Of a DNA stretch of 64,000 nucleotides, positions 1-10,000 are shown one piece after another. A program made the translations under genes and the position numbers. The first letter of the stretch is position 1. Each line of letters opens with the position of its first letter. Below the pieces are notes generated by a model. That model was not told the origin of the DNA. It saw only the letters and a program-made list of their open reading frames with translations, and did no database searches. The stretch spans positions 1,782,001-1,846,000 of the forward strand of contig NZ_CP072913.1 of NCBI RefSeq assembly GCF_017968885.1, in the 5' to 3' direction. Source of the stretch: Pseudomonas sp. Tri1 (GTDB lineage: Bacteria; Pseudomonadota; Gammaproteobacteria; Pseudomonadales; Pseudomonadaceae).

Positions 1-1
1 C

Positions 2-94
2 AACATGATCACCACCCAGCGCGCCTACGAGATGAACTCCAAGGTGATCTCCACCGCCGACCAGATGCTCTCGTTCGTTACGCAGAATCTGTAA
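2..94 (+). CDS. flgG: Flagellar distal rod protein FlgG, 3' end only
   Basis: The window opens inside this gene. The frame beginning at base 2 encodes 30 residues and stops with TAA at 92-94. The tail has the look of a rod/hook C-terminus (TTQRAYEMNSKVISTADQML), the conserved C-terminal helix that packs in the axial structure. FlgG forms the distal rod. Position directly before flgH fits the Pseudomonas flgFGHIJKL operon. Only the last part is visible, so nothing can be said about the start or promoter. Confidence 0.9.
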   Translation, partial: NMITTQRAYEMNSKVISTADQMLSFVTQNL

Positions 95-145
95 TCACGT
101 CTATGAGGCGGCCTGAGGTCGCCTGCAACACCAAGAGGTAGGGTC

Positions 146-841
146 ATGAATCGCTTCGTATCTGTTCTGGCACTGAGTGGGATCACCGCACTCGCGGGCT
201 GTGTCGGGCCAACGCCCAAGCCCAATGACCCGTACTACGCTCCGGTGTTGCCGCGCACGCCGTTGCCGGCTGCCGCCAACAATGGCTCGATCTACCAGGC
301 CGGTTTCGAACAGAACCTGTACAGCGATCGCAAGGCCTTCCGGGTCGGTGACATCATCACCATCACCCTGAACGAGCGGACCCAGGCCAGCAAGAACGCC
401 AACTCGCAGATCGACAAGACCAGCGACACCAGCGTCGGCCTGACGTCGTTGTTCGGTTCCAGCCTGACCACCAACAACCCGATCGGGAGCAATGACCTGA
501 GCCTCAACGCCGGTTACAGCTCCGACCGGGCCACCAAGGGCGATAGCAAGTCCGGCCAGAGCAACAGCCTGACCGGTTCGATCACCGTGACCGTCGCCGA
601 TGTGTTGCCCAACGGCATCATCGTCGTGCGGGGCGAGAAGTGGCTGACCCTCAACACCGGTGACGAGCTGGTGCGCATCGCCGGCATGGTTCGCGCCGAT
701 GACATCGCCACCGACAACACTGTTTCGTCGACTCGGGTGGCCGATGCACGCATCACCTACTCGGGCACCGGTGCCTTCGCCGATGCGAGCCAGCCTGGTT
801 GGTTCGACCGTTTCTTCCTCAGCCCGAAGTTCCCTTTCTAG
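146..841 (+). CDS. flgH: Flagellar L-ring lipoprotein FlgH
   Basis: FlgH builds the outer-membrane L ring around the rod. The protein is 231 aa, the usual family length. It begins with a lipoprotein signal peptide with lipobox LAGC, so Cys19 is the likely lipidated residue. The body holds the FlgH pattern of an early [17 protein letters not shown] stretch, a Ser/Thr/Asn-rich middle, and a [10 protein letters not shown] stretch followed by [18 protein letters not shown] near the C-terminus. An AAGAGG-type RBS precedes the ATG. Its stop directly abuts the flgI start, so the two are translationally coupled. Confidence 0.97.
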   Translation: MNRFVSVLALSGITALAGCVGPTPKPNDPYYAPVLPRTPLPAAANNGSIYQAGFEQNLYSDRKAFRVGDIITITLNERTQASKNANSQIDKTSDTSVGLTSLFGSSLTTNNPIGSNDLSLNAGYSSDRATKGDSKSGQSNSLTGSITVTVADVLPNGIIVVRGEKWLTLNTGDELVRIAGMVRADDIATDNTVSSTRVADARITYSGTGAFADASQPGWFDRFFLSPKFPF

Positions 842-1957
842 GTGGCCCAGTTGAATCTTAAACAGCTGTTGATCGGTGCCCTGGTGATGTCGGCAGCCTT
901 CACCGCTCAAGCCGAGCGCCTGAAGGACATCGCCAGCATTTCCGGCGTGCGTTCCAACCAGTTGATCGGCTACGGCCTGGTCGTGGGCCTGAACGGTACC
1001 GGTGACCAGACCACCCAGACTCCGTTCACCCTGCAGACCTTCAACAACATGTTGTCGCAGTTCGGTATCAAGGTGCCGGCAGGTTCAGGCAACGTCCAGT
1101 TGAAGAACGTCGCGGCGGTGTCGGTCAGCGCTGACCTGCCGGCGTTCGCCAAGCCTGGCCAGCAGGTGGATATCACCGTTTCGTCCATCGGTAACTCCAA
1201 GAGCCTGCGCGGCGGCACCCTGTTGCTGACACCGCTCAAGGGTATCGACGGCAACGTCTACGCCATCGCCCAGGGCAACCTGGTGGTGGGCGGTTTCGAT
1301 GCCGAGGGGCGCGACGGTTCGAAGATCACCGTCAACGTTCCGTCGGCCGGTCGCATCCCCGGTGGTGCGTCGGTGGAACGTGCGGTGCCGAGCGGCTTCA
1401 ACCAGGGCAACAGTTTGACCCTGAACCTCAACCGCTCCGACTTCACCACCGCCAAGCGCATCGTCGACAAGATCAACGACATGCTTGGCCCGGGCGTGGC
1501 CCAGGCCCTCGACGGCGGCTCGATTCGCGTCACCGCGCCCATGGATCCGAGCCAGCGGGTCGACTATCTGTCGATCCTGGAAAACCTCGAAGTCGATCCG
1601 GGCCAGGCCGTGGCGAAAGTCATCATCAACTCGCGCACCGGCACCATCGTGATCGGCCAGAACGTCAAGGTTTCTCCGGCCGCCGTAACCCACGGCAGCC
1701 TGACCGTGACCATCACCGAGGACCCGATCGTCAGCCAGCCTGGCCCGTTGTCCAACGGTCAGACCGCCGTAGTCCCCCGTTCACGGGTCAATGCCGAGCA
1801 AGAAGCCAAGCCGATGTTCAAGTTCGGCCCGGGCACTACCCTGGATGAAATCGTCCGGGCGGTGAACCAGGTCGGCGCGGCACCGGGCGACTTGATGGCG
1901 ATTCTCGAAGCCTTGAAGCAGGCCGGCGCGTTGCAAGCCGACCTGATCGTGATTTGA
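842..1957 (+). CDS. flgI: Flagellar P-ring protein FlgI
   Basis: FlgI forms the periplasmic P ring in the peptidoglycan layer. The protein is 371 aa if the GTG immediately after the flgH stop is used; a TTG at 851 is a possible alternative. A Sec signal peptide is evident (hydrophobic run at residues 9-22, likely cleavage after AQA24 before ERLKDIASI). The remainder shows FlgI motifs such as [17 protein letters not shown] near the N-terminus and [21 protein letters not shown] sequence near the C-terminus. It sits between flgH and flgJ in an operon with almost no spacing. Confidence 0.95.
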   Translation: MAQLNLKQLLIGALVMSAAFTAQAERLKDIASISGVRSNQLIGYGLVVGLNGTGDQTTQTPFTLQTFNNMLSQFGIKVPAGSGNVQLKNVAAVSVSADLPAFAKPGQQVDITVSSIGNSKSLRGGTLLLTPLKGIDGNVYAIAQGNLVVGGFDAEGRDGSKITVNVPSAGRIPGGASVERAVPSGFNQGNSLTLNLNRSDFTTAKRIVDKINDMLGPGVAQALDGGSIRVTAPMDPSQRVDYLSILENLEVDPGQAVAKVIINSRTGTIVIGQNVKVSPAAVTHGSLTVTITEDPIVSQPGPLSNGQTAVVPRSRVNAEQEAKPMFKFGPGTTLDEIVRAVNQVGAAPGDLMAILEALKQAGALQADLIVI

Positions 1958-1967
1958 GGACCGGGCC

Positions 1968-3272
1968 ATGGATATGCGCAAGGGCACATTGATCAGCGGG
2001 GATTCGGGTTCCTACTCGGACCTGAACCGCCTGAACCAGCTCAAGGTTGGCGACAAGAACAGCGACGGCAACCTGCGTAAAGTGGCGCAGGAATTCGAGT
2101 CGCTGTTCCTCGGCGAAATGCTCAAGTCCATGCGTTCGGCCACCGATGCGCTGGGCAAGGACAATCCGCTCAATACGCCTGAAGCCAAGCAGTACCAGGA
2201 AATGTACGACCAGCAACTGGCGGTTTCGATGTCTCGCGAGGGCGGTGGTATCGGCCTGGCCGATGTGCTGCTGCGCCAGATGTCCAAGAATAAACCGCTG
2301 GCGCCAGGCGAGGCGGCCAGCTTGTCGGCTGCCAAGCAGCAAGAGGCGCTGGACAAGGTCGCCAAGGCAGCCGTGCCAACGCCAGTGGCGGCCGGTACGT
2401 TGCCCGACGGTCCTCTTTCGCGCTCCAACGGCCAGCGCCCGCTGTGGGCTTCCCGGGCCGTGAATGCGCCGCAAGGGGCGGGTGAGGGCTCTCACCGCAA
2501 CGACATGGAATTGATCAACCAGCGTCGCTTGGCCTTGCCGCCGAAACTGGCCGATCGTCTGCTCGCCGGGCTGGTACCTTCGGCCTCGACCAATGCCGAT
2601 GTGCCTGCGCAGAACGTCCTGACGGATCGCGCCGTCGCCGCCGCTAAACCTGCTACTGGCGAACTGGCCAATGGTGACTGGCTGGCCGCGCTCAAGGCTG
2701 CCGAGCCGAAAGGCGACATGCAGGTCTATGGTCGCGCCATGGCCCAGCCACCGCTGGCACCGGCGCGCAAGGCCTTCCGCGATGCTGATGAATTCGTCAA
2801 TGCCATGCTGCCAATGGCCAAGGAAGCCGCCGACCGCATCGGTGTCGATCCGCGTTATCTGGTGGCCCAGGCTGCCCTGGAAACCGGTTGGGGCAAATCG
2901 GTCATGCGCCAGCCCGATGGCAGCAGCAGCCACAACCTGTTCGGCATCAAGGCCAGCGCCAATTGGAAGGGTGATTCGGCCCGGGCGATCACCAGCGAAT
3001 TCCGCAATGGCGCGATGGTCAAGGAGACGGCCGAGTTCCGCTCCTACGCTTCGTACCGCGACAGTTTCCATGACTTGGTCAATCTGCTGCAAAGCAACAG
3101 TCGCTATCAAGATGTACTGAAGTCGGCCGATAACCCGGAACAGTTTGTACGCGAGTTGCAAAAGGCCGGTTACGCCACCGACCCGCACTACGCCAGCAAG
3201 ATTTCGAACATAGCCCGGCAGATGACGAGTTACCAAAACTACGCTTCGGCAGGCGCCACCACGACTTTATAA
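1968..3272 (+). CDS. flgJ: Flagellar rod-cap protein / muramidase FlgJ
   Basis: FlgJ caps the growing rod and cuts peptidoglycan so that the rod can pass. The 434-aa protein has two parts: an N-terminal rod-binding domain (about residues 25-105, with EFESLFLGEMLKSMR) and a C-terminal glucosaminidase-type domain (about 265-425). The catalytic Glu is probably Glu305 in AALETGWGKSV. A Gly/Ala/Pro-rich linker separates the domains and makes the protein longer than the enterobacterial form. GAGGA lies about 7 bases before the ATG. The gene follows flgI and precedes flgK. Confidence 0.96.
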   Translation: MDMRKGTLISGDSGSYSDLNRLNQLKVGDKNSDGNLRKVAQEFESLFLGEMLKSMRSATDALGKDNPLNTPEAKQYQEMYDQQLAVSMSREGGGIGLADVLLRQMSKNKPLAPGEAASLSAAKQQEALDKVAKAAVPTPVAAGTLPDGPLSRSNGQRPLWASRAVNAPQGAGEGSHRNDMELINQRRLALPPKLADRLLAGLVPSASTNADVPAQNVLTDRAVAAAKPATGELANGDWLAALKAAEPKGDMQVYGRAMAQPPLAPARKAFRDADEFVNAMLPMAKEAADRIGVDPRYLVAQAALETGWGKSVMRQPDGSSSHNLFGIKASANWKGDSARAITSEFRNGAMVKETAEFRSYASYRDSFHDLVNLLQSNSRYQDVLKSADNPEQFVRELQKAGYATDPHYASKISNIARQMTSYQNYASAGATTTL

Positions 3273-3282
3273 GGTCTGAACC

Positions 3283-5349
3283 ATGAGTTTGCTCAATATA
3301 GGGATGTCGGGTCTGTCAGCAAGCCAGACTGCGTTGGTGACCACGGGTAACAACATCGCCAACGTCGATACCGCCGGTTATTCGCGCCAGCAGACCGTGC
3401 AGACCACCAAGGCGTCGAACCAGTACGGCAACGTGTTCATCGGTTCCGGCACGACCCTGGCCGATGTGCGCCGGGTGTATAACGCCTTCCTTGAAGCACA
3501 ATTGAAAACCACCACGTCGCTCAACAGCGACGCGGCGGCCTATCAGGGGCAAATCACCCCGCTCGACTCCCTGCTGTCGGATAGCGGCACCGGTCTCAAC
3601 GGCGCGCTGACCAAGTTTTTCGCCTCGGTGCAGAACGTCAACGCCAAGCCTGGTGACGATGCTTCCCGTCAGTTGTTGCTCAGCGATGCCCAGGCCCTTA
3701 GCAACCGTTTCAACTCGGTTTCCAACCAGTTGACGGAGCAGAGCACGAACATCAATGGCAACTTGAGCAGCATGGTCGACCAGGTCAATAACCTGGCGGC
3801 CACCGTTGCGCAGTTGAACAAGAAAATCGCCGAAGTCTCCAACTCCGGTGGCGCCCCCAACGACCTGCTCGATGCGCGCAGCGAAACCATTCGCCAGCTC
3901 TCGACCTTCACCGGCACGCAGGTCGTCGAGAACGGCAGCAGCCTGGACATTTACCTGGGTTCTGGCCAACCCCTGGTGATGGGCAATACCGTCAATACCC
4001 TGGAAGCCGTGCCGGACAAGAACGACCCGGGGCGCATTGGCATCCAGCTCAACAGCGGCTCCAGCTCCATGGACCTGACGTCGGTGCTCACTGGCGGCGA
4101 AATTGGCGGTCTGATGCGCTACCGCAATACCGTGCTCGACCCGGCCATGAACGAACTGGGGCGCGTGGCCCTGGTGGTCGCCGACCAGATGAACAGCATC
4201 CAGGCGTCGGGCATCGACATGAACGGGGCGTTTGGCTCCAACCTGTTCACCAACATCAACAGCGCCGCGCAGATCAGTCAGCGCAGCGTTGCCTCGTTGA
4301 ACAACAGCGCTGGCTCCGGCAACTTCAACATCGCCATCGAAGACTCCGGCAAGCTGACCACCAACGACTACAAGGTGACGTTCACCAGCGGCACTGACTA
4401 CACCGTCCAGCGCCTGCCCGACGGCACCTCGATGGGCGCGTTCAACACCGCAACCACGCCGCCACCGGTGATCGACGGTTTTTCGATGACTTTTGCCAAC
4501 GGCACCGCGGCCGCCGGCGACACATTCAAGCTCACTCCGACCCGCAACGAGGCGGCGAACATCAAGACCGAGATGACCGACTCCAAGCGGCTGGCGATTG
4601 CCGCGCCGTTGGGCGCCGCCATCGTCCCAGGGGGCAGCGGTACGCTGACCATCCCTGCCAGCGGCCAGCCGAGCATGACCACGAAGCTGGACATCTACGA
4701 CGCCGCCACCACGACCATCATCCAGAACGGCATCAAGAATTCCATGCCGGTCAAGGTGGTGTTCGGCGCGACGTCCGCCGATGGCACCAGCCAGGCTTAC
4801 CAACTGCTGGATGCCAAGGGCTCCCCAATCAGCAGCGGGACGATCAAACCGGGCGAAAGCAACACACTGAGCCTGAGTGTTCCGCTCAAGGATGCCAGTG
4901 GCAATCCGATCATGGATTCGTCCGTGCCGCCGGTACAACGCACCGTCGCGTTTGACATGTCCATTGCCGGTTCGCCGTCCAATGGCGCCTCCATCAGTGT
5001 CAGCCTCAGCCAGGCCGGCAGCCTGGACAATCGTAACGGCACCGCCCTGGCCGGCTTGCAGACCGCCAAGACCGTCGACACGGGGTCCTCCAGCAAGGGT
5101 ATTTCCCTGAACGATGCTTACGGCAAGCTGGTGGAGGGTGTTGGCGCCAAGGCTGCCCAGGGCAAGCTCGACAGTGCCGCCACCGGCGCGATCCTGGACA
5201 ACGCCAAGACTGCCCGCGATTCGTTGTCAGGCGTGGACCTGGATGAAGAAACCGGCAACCTGGTCAAGTTCCAGCAGTACTACACGGCGTCTTCGCAGAT
5301 CATCAAGGCGGCGCAGCAAATCTTCAGCACATTGATCAACAGCCTTTAA
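3283..5349 (+). CDS. flgK: Hook-filament junction protein FlgK (HAP1)
   Basis: FlgK is the first hook-associated protein and joins hook to filament. The 688-aa product starts with the classical axial-protein N-terminus (LLNIGMSGLSASQTALV, then GNNIANVDTAGYSRQ) and ends with the matching helix (VKFQQYYTASSQIIKAAQQI). The central part (about residues 330-600) is rich in Thr, Ser and Gly and is an enlarged variable domain compared with the enterobacterial protein of about 550 aa. It is 10 bases downstream of flgJ and 13 bases before flgL, so co-transcribed. Confidence 0.97.
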   Translation: MSLLNIGMSGLSASQTALVTTGNNIANVDTAGYSRQQTVQTTKASNQYGNVFIGSGTTLADVRRVYNAFLEAQLKTTTSLNSDAAAYQGQITPLDSLLSDSGTGLNGALTKFFASVQNVNAKPGDDASRQLLLSDAQALSNRFNSVSNQLTEQSTNINGNLSSMVDQVNNLAATVAQLNKKIAEVSNSGGAPNDLLDARSETIRQLSTFTGTQVVENGSSLDIYLGSGQPLVMGNTVNTLEAVPDKNDPGRIGIQLNSGSSSMDLTSVLTGGEIGGLMRYRNTVLDPAMNELGRVALVVADQMNSIQASGIDMNGAFGSNLFTNINSAAQISQRSVASLNNSAGSGNFNIAIEDSGKLTTNDYKVTFTSGTDYTVQRLPDGTSMGAFNTATTPPPVIDGFSMTFANGTAAAGDTFKLTPTRNEAANIKTEMTDSKRLAIAAPLGAAIVPGGSGTLTIPASGQPSMTTKLDIYDAATTTIIQNGIKNSMPVKVVFGATSADGTSQAYQLLDAKGSPISSGTIKPGESNTLSLSVPLKDASGNPIMDSSVPPVQRTVAFDMSIAGSPSNGASISVSLSQAGSLDNRNGTALAGLQTAKTVDTGSSSKGISLNDAYGKLVEGVGAKAAQGKLDSAATGAILDNAKTARDSLSGVDLDEETGNLVKFQQYYTASSQIIKAAQQIFSTLINSL

Positions 5350-5362
5350 GGAGCCGTAGCCC

Positions 5363-6928
5363 ATGCGCATTTCTACCTCTCAGTTTTACGAAAGCACGGC
5401 TGCGAACTACCAGAAAAACTTCGCCAAGGTGGTCAAGACCAGCGAGGAAGCCAGCAGTCTGGTGCGTGTGAACACCGCCGCTGATGATCCGGTGGGCGCT
5501 TCGCGTCTGCTGCAGTTGGGCAACCAGGCTTCGATGCTTTCCCAATATGAAGCCAACGTCACCACCATCAAGGCGACCTTGGGCACGACCGAAGCGGTCA
5601 TGACCAGCATTGGCAATGTGCTGCAGCGCGCCAAGGAACTGGCTGTGAGTGCCGGTAACGCTGCTTACACCGACTCAGATCGCAAGGCGGTCGCTTCGGA
5701 GTTGGGCTCGATCGAAGATCAGTTGCTGAGCCTGATGAACACCAAGGATGAAAACGGCAAATACATCTTTTCCGGTTCCAAGGGCGATGTCGTACCGTTT
5801 TCCCGCAACGACGACGGGACCTACAGCTACAACGGTGACCAGGTCACCCTTGACCTGCCGATCGGCGACACCATGTCGATGGCCACCAACAGCACCGGTT
5901 GGGAAGTGTTCCAGCAAGCCGTCAACACCAGTCGCAGCCAGGTCACCATGACCGCGCCGGCGGTGGATGACGGTCGCGTGGTGCTGAGCAACGGCCAAGT
6001 TTCGTCCAGCGTGACCTACAACAGCCAGTTCCGCAGCGGCGAGCCGTACACAGTGGAATTCGCCAGTGGCACCCAGTTGAAAATCACTGATTCGGGCGGC
6101 AACGATGTGACCGCCGAAGCCAGCAAGGGCGGTGTCATCGACCCCAACAGCCAGCCCGGGCAGACCGTGAGCTTTCGCGGTGTCGACCTGACCTTGAACG
6201 TCAACCTTCAAGCGGGCGACGTTGCCGGCACGGTGTTGCCCGGTCACACCTTCACCCTGGCCGCTAAACCCGACACGTTCACCCCGGCTCGCAGTCCGGG
6301 AAACTCCACTGCGACTCAGATCACCGGTAGCCAAATCACCGATCCGGTGGCCTACCACGCCAGTTTCCCAACGGGGGCGGCGGTGCTGAAGTTCACCAGT
6401 GCCACGGATTTCGACCTGTACGCAGCACCACTGAACGCTGACAGCAAGCCGGTGTCCAGCGGCACCCTGGCGGGTAACGTTGCCACCGCATCCGGCGTGA
6501 GCTTCACGCTCAATGGTGCCCCGGCCGCCAACGATCAATTCAGCATTGCAGTCAATACCCACGAGACACAGAACATCCTGGACACTGTGAATCAGTTGCG
6601 GACTGCTTTGAACACGCCGGTTGATGGCGACAACATTGCCGGCCAGAAGCTGAATGCGGCACTGGCTTCGGCCATGGGTAACCTGGCCAGTGGTACTGAC
6701 CAGTTGACCAGTGCATTGAGTTCGGTCGGTGGTCGTGGCCAGTCGCTCGATACCCAGAGCGATACCAATCAGAGCTTTGTCCTGGCCAACACGCAGACCC
6801 AGTCGGCGATTCGTGATTCCGACGCGGCCGAAGTGATGACGCGCCTGACCTTGCAACAAACTATGCTGCAGGCGTCGCAGTTGGCGTTCAGCAAAATCAC
6901 GCAATTGGGATTGTTCAACAAAATCTGA
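5363..6928 (+). CDS. flgL: Hook-filament junction protein FlgL (HAP3)
   Basis: FlgL is the second junction protein, placed between FlgK and the filament. The 521-aa product has a flagellin-like N-terminal helix (MRISTSQFYESTAANYQKNF, then RVNTAADDPVGASRLLQLG) and a flagellin-like C-terminus (LTLQQTMLQASQLAFSKITQ). The middle carries a large insertion, since the enterobacterial FlgL is only about 320 aa. A strong AAGGAG overlaps the flgK stop and lies 9 bases before the ATG. It is the last gene of the flg operon; a hairpin follows. Confidence 0.96.
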   Translation: MRISTSQFYESTAANYQKNFAKVVKTSEEASSLVRVNTAADDPVGASRLLQLGNQASMLSQYEANVTTIKATLGTTEAVMTSIGNVLQRAKELAVSAGNAAYTDSDRKAVASELGSIEDQLLSLMNTKDENGKYIFSGSKGDVVPFSRNDDGTYSYNGDQVTLDLPIGDTMSMATNSTGWEVFQQAVNTSRSQVTMTAPAVDDGRVVLSNGQVSSSVTYNSQFRSGEPYTVEFASGTQLKITDSGGNDVTAEASKGGVIDPNSQPGQTVSFRGVDLTLNVNLQAGDVAGTVLPGHTFTLAAKPDTFTPARSPGNSTATQITGSQITDPVAYHASFPTGAAVLKFTSATDFDLYAAPLNADSKPVSSGTLAGNVATASGVSFTLNGAPAANDQFSIAVNTHETQNILDTVNQLRTALNTPVDGDNIAGQKLNAALASAMGNLASGTDQLTSALSSVGGRGQSLDTQSDTNQSFVLANTQTQSAIRDSDAAEVMTRLTLQQTMLQASQLAFSKITQLGLFNKI

Positions 6929-6935
6929 TCCAGGG

Positions 6936-6977
6936 CAGGGACCGTGACGCTATAAGCGGTCCCTGACCCGTTCTTTT
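6936..6977 (+). terminator. Hairpin after flgL, possible terminator
   Basis: A 9-bp perfect stem (CAGGGACCG at 6936-6944, CGGTCCCTG at 6957-6965) with a 12-base loop lies just after the flgL stop. It is followed after a few bases by TTCTTTTAT rather than a clean T run. It may end or attenuate transcription between the flg operon and the glycosyltransferase genes. Confidence 0.45.
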
Positions 6978-7032
6978 ATACGATTCAGGACGTCCTGCTC
7001 TCGCCTGAGTTGGCGCCCACCGGTTGAGAGCC

Positions 7033-10000
7033 ATGCGTGTGAAATCAGCTCCTCTTGTCAGCATTGCCATCCCCGCGTTCCACCCACGCTTTTTCCGCCT
7101 CGCCTTGCAAAGCGCGCTCGAGCAGACCTACGAGAATCTTGAGATTGTCATTTGCGACGATTGCCGCACCGATGAAATCGAGCGGATCGTCCAGGAACTA
7201 AGCGTGGGCGCCAATGTTGCGGTGCGCTACCTGCGCAACCCGATTCGGCTGGGATTCCAGCAGAACCTGCTGCGCTGTCTTGAAGAGTCCCGGGGCGAGT
7301 TCATCAAGTTCCTGTGCGATGACGACCAGTTGCTGGCGTTCTGCGTCAGTCAACAGGCGGCCATCCTGCAGGAACATGCGCAAGTATCGCTGGTGATCAA
7401 CAAGCATCATCTGATCGATGCCGACAACTATGCCTTGCCGGTGCGTGTTGAAAACACGGGCATCACGCAGTTCGATGCGATGTTCAACGGCAACGACATG
7501 CTGGCGTATTTTGAAAAGACCACCCGTAATATTCTCGGCGGTTTGAGTGGCGCGTTGATGCGCCGCACCGATGTCGAGGCCTTGCTGCCAGCGTTGGCGC
7601 GACCCGGTGAAGGTTTCGAGGCAGTCCTGGATTTTGCCTTGTTCATTTGCCTGTTGCGCCGGGGTAATCTGGTCCAGCTTTACGCCGAGGGAAGTGGCCA
7701 GCGGTTACATCCGGAGCGCCTGGGGCATCAGCTCAAGATGGTTGAGGCTGCCACGGTAGAACTGACATGGCTCAAGGAAATGTTGGCCCAGCGCAGTGGC
7801 GAGCCGGCGCCAGCCAGTGGCTGGGTGCGTTACCAGACGCTTGGGCAGACCAAGGAGCCGGGGGCGCCCGAGTGGGAAGAAATCAACGTCTACTCGGTCA
7901 TTGCAACTCGGCAGGGTGTCATCGGCTCGCAAGTCGGCACCGACATCGAAAGTTACGCGGACCTCTATGCGCAGTGGTTGGCGTGTCGACGTTTCAGTCC
8001 ATTGCGCAAGCAAGTCCTGTCCCGGCAGATCGCCCGCTGGACCTATCGTCCAATGATCATCCCCATCATTATCGATGCGCAGGACGATCCTTATGCGTTG
8101 GGTATTACCCTGCAGAGTATCGCGGCCCAGGCCTATGCCTGCGAATCGGTGCTGCTGCTGTCCAATGGTCGCCAGGCGGTGGACAACCATGTCCTGCGCC
8201 TGGGGCTGCAAGCGGACTGGGCGCAACAGCTCAATGGGCTGTTGCCTCAACTGGACGGTGCCGACTGGTTCTACCTGCTGCGTGCCGGCGATCGCTTGAC
8301 CGAGTCGGCGCTCCTGATCATGGCCGACCGGATTGTCAGCTCGCCGGCTGCTGCCTGTCTCTACAGCGATGAAGGGGCGCTGGTGGATGACAAGTCGGTG
8401 GAGCCGATCTTCAAGCCCGACTTCAATCTCGACCTGATGCGCGGTTATCCCTATGTCGGTCGGACACTGGCTTTCGAGCGTGCCCGATTCCTGGCCTGTG
8501 GTGGATTCGATCCGAGCCTGGGCGAACTGGCACCCCATGACTTGATCTGGCGACTGGTGGAAACGGATGGGCCGCAGGTCGTTGGTCACATTCCTGAAGT
8601 CCAGGTCGAGTCGACGTTTTCGTTCGCCCAATGGCTGTCGTTGCCTGAGGTCATCGAGCAAAACGCCCGGTTGATCGAAGCTCATCTAAAGCGTATCGGT
8701 GTGCCGCACCGGCTCCACCCAGGGCCGCTGCTGGCGTTGATCCCGCGCATTGAATACCTGTTCGCCGAGCGACCACTGGTGTCGATCGTCATCAGTGTCA
8801 AGGATGACCTGAGTGCGCTGGAGCGCTGCGTAAACAGCCTGATCAGTACGACCGCGTATCCGCACTACGAAATCATCATTGTCGATAACGCCAGTGAAAG
8901 CGCCGAGCTGCAGCATTGGCTACGGGCCATGGCTGAGCTGGGCAGTGAAAAGTTGCGAATATTCTTGCACCCCGAAAGTGCCAGCGAGGCGGTGATCCGC
9001 AATTTCGCCACACAGCACGCCCGTGGCGAATACCTGTTGTTGCTCAACCCCAATTGCATCGTGCTGGAAGCCGCCTGGCTGGAAGAACTGCTCAATCACG
9101 GGCAACGTCCCGAGGTCGGTATCGTTGGGCCTCGCACACTCAACCAGCAAGGCCGGGTCATCGACTCCGGCATGATCATGGGGCTGGGTGGGTTGGCGGG
9201 CAGGGCCTTCGTCAATGAATCGATAACGTCTGGCGGCTATATGCAACGCTTGCAGACGGTGCAGAACTGGAGCGCTGTCGGCGATCACTGCCTGTTGGTG
9301 CGCAAGCACGTTCTGGAGGAGGCCGGTGGGTTCGATGAGTCGATCACGACGCAGCGCATCAACTCCCTTGAGTTATGCCAGCAGGTCGGAAAAAACGGTT
9401 ACCTGATCGTCACCACACCCTACAGTGATGTCGTGCTGGCGTCCGGCGTGGAAGTCAATCGTGATCCCTCGTGGAAGCAGCGGCTGGAGCACGAGCAAGA
9501 GGCGTTCTATCAGCGCTGGTTGCCCAGGATCGCCAACGATCCGGCCTACAACCGTAACCTGACCCTGACCGGGAAAAGCTTCAGTCTTGAGCCCGGACCA
9601 CGCACCGGCTGGAATCCGTTGATCACCCGCAATGTCCCTTCGATCCTGGGGATGGCGGTCAATACCTCGGCGGTGGGGCATTACCGGGTCAGCCAGCCGC
9701 TGTTCGAACTGGAAGCGGCGGGGCGAATCGTGGGGCGTGTTGCCTACGATACGCCCTCGATCATCGACATCGAGCGCCAGTCACCGGATGTGATCATCCT
9801 TCAGGGACGCTATAACGTGGGTAAGTTCAAGGACATTACTCAAGTCAAGACTTACTCCAACGCCATGCGCATCTACGAATTGGATGACTACATCGCCAAG
9901 GTCCCGGAAAAAAACGAACACCGCCGCAACATGCCGGACAACCTTGAGGACTTGCTGCGCCAAGGGATCGGCCTGTGTGATCGGGTTGTCGTGTCCACCC

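Noticed and set aside
1836..6904. Minus-strand open frames opposite flgJ, flgK and flgL
   Set aside because: Antisense shadows of conserved genes; no RBS, no known motifs.
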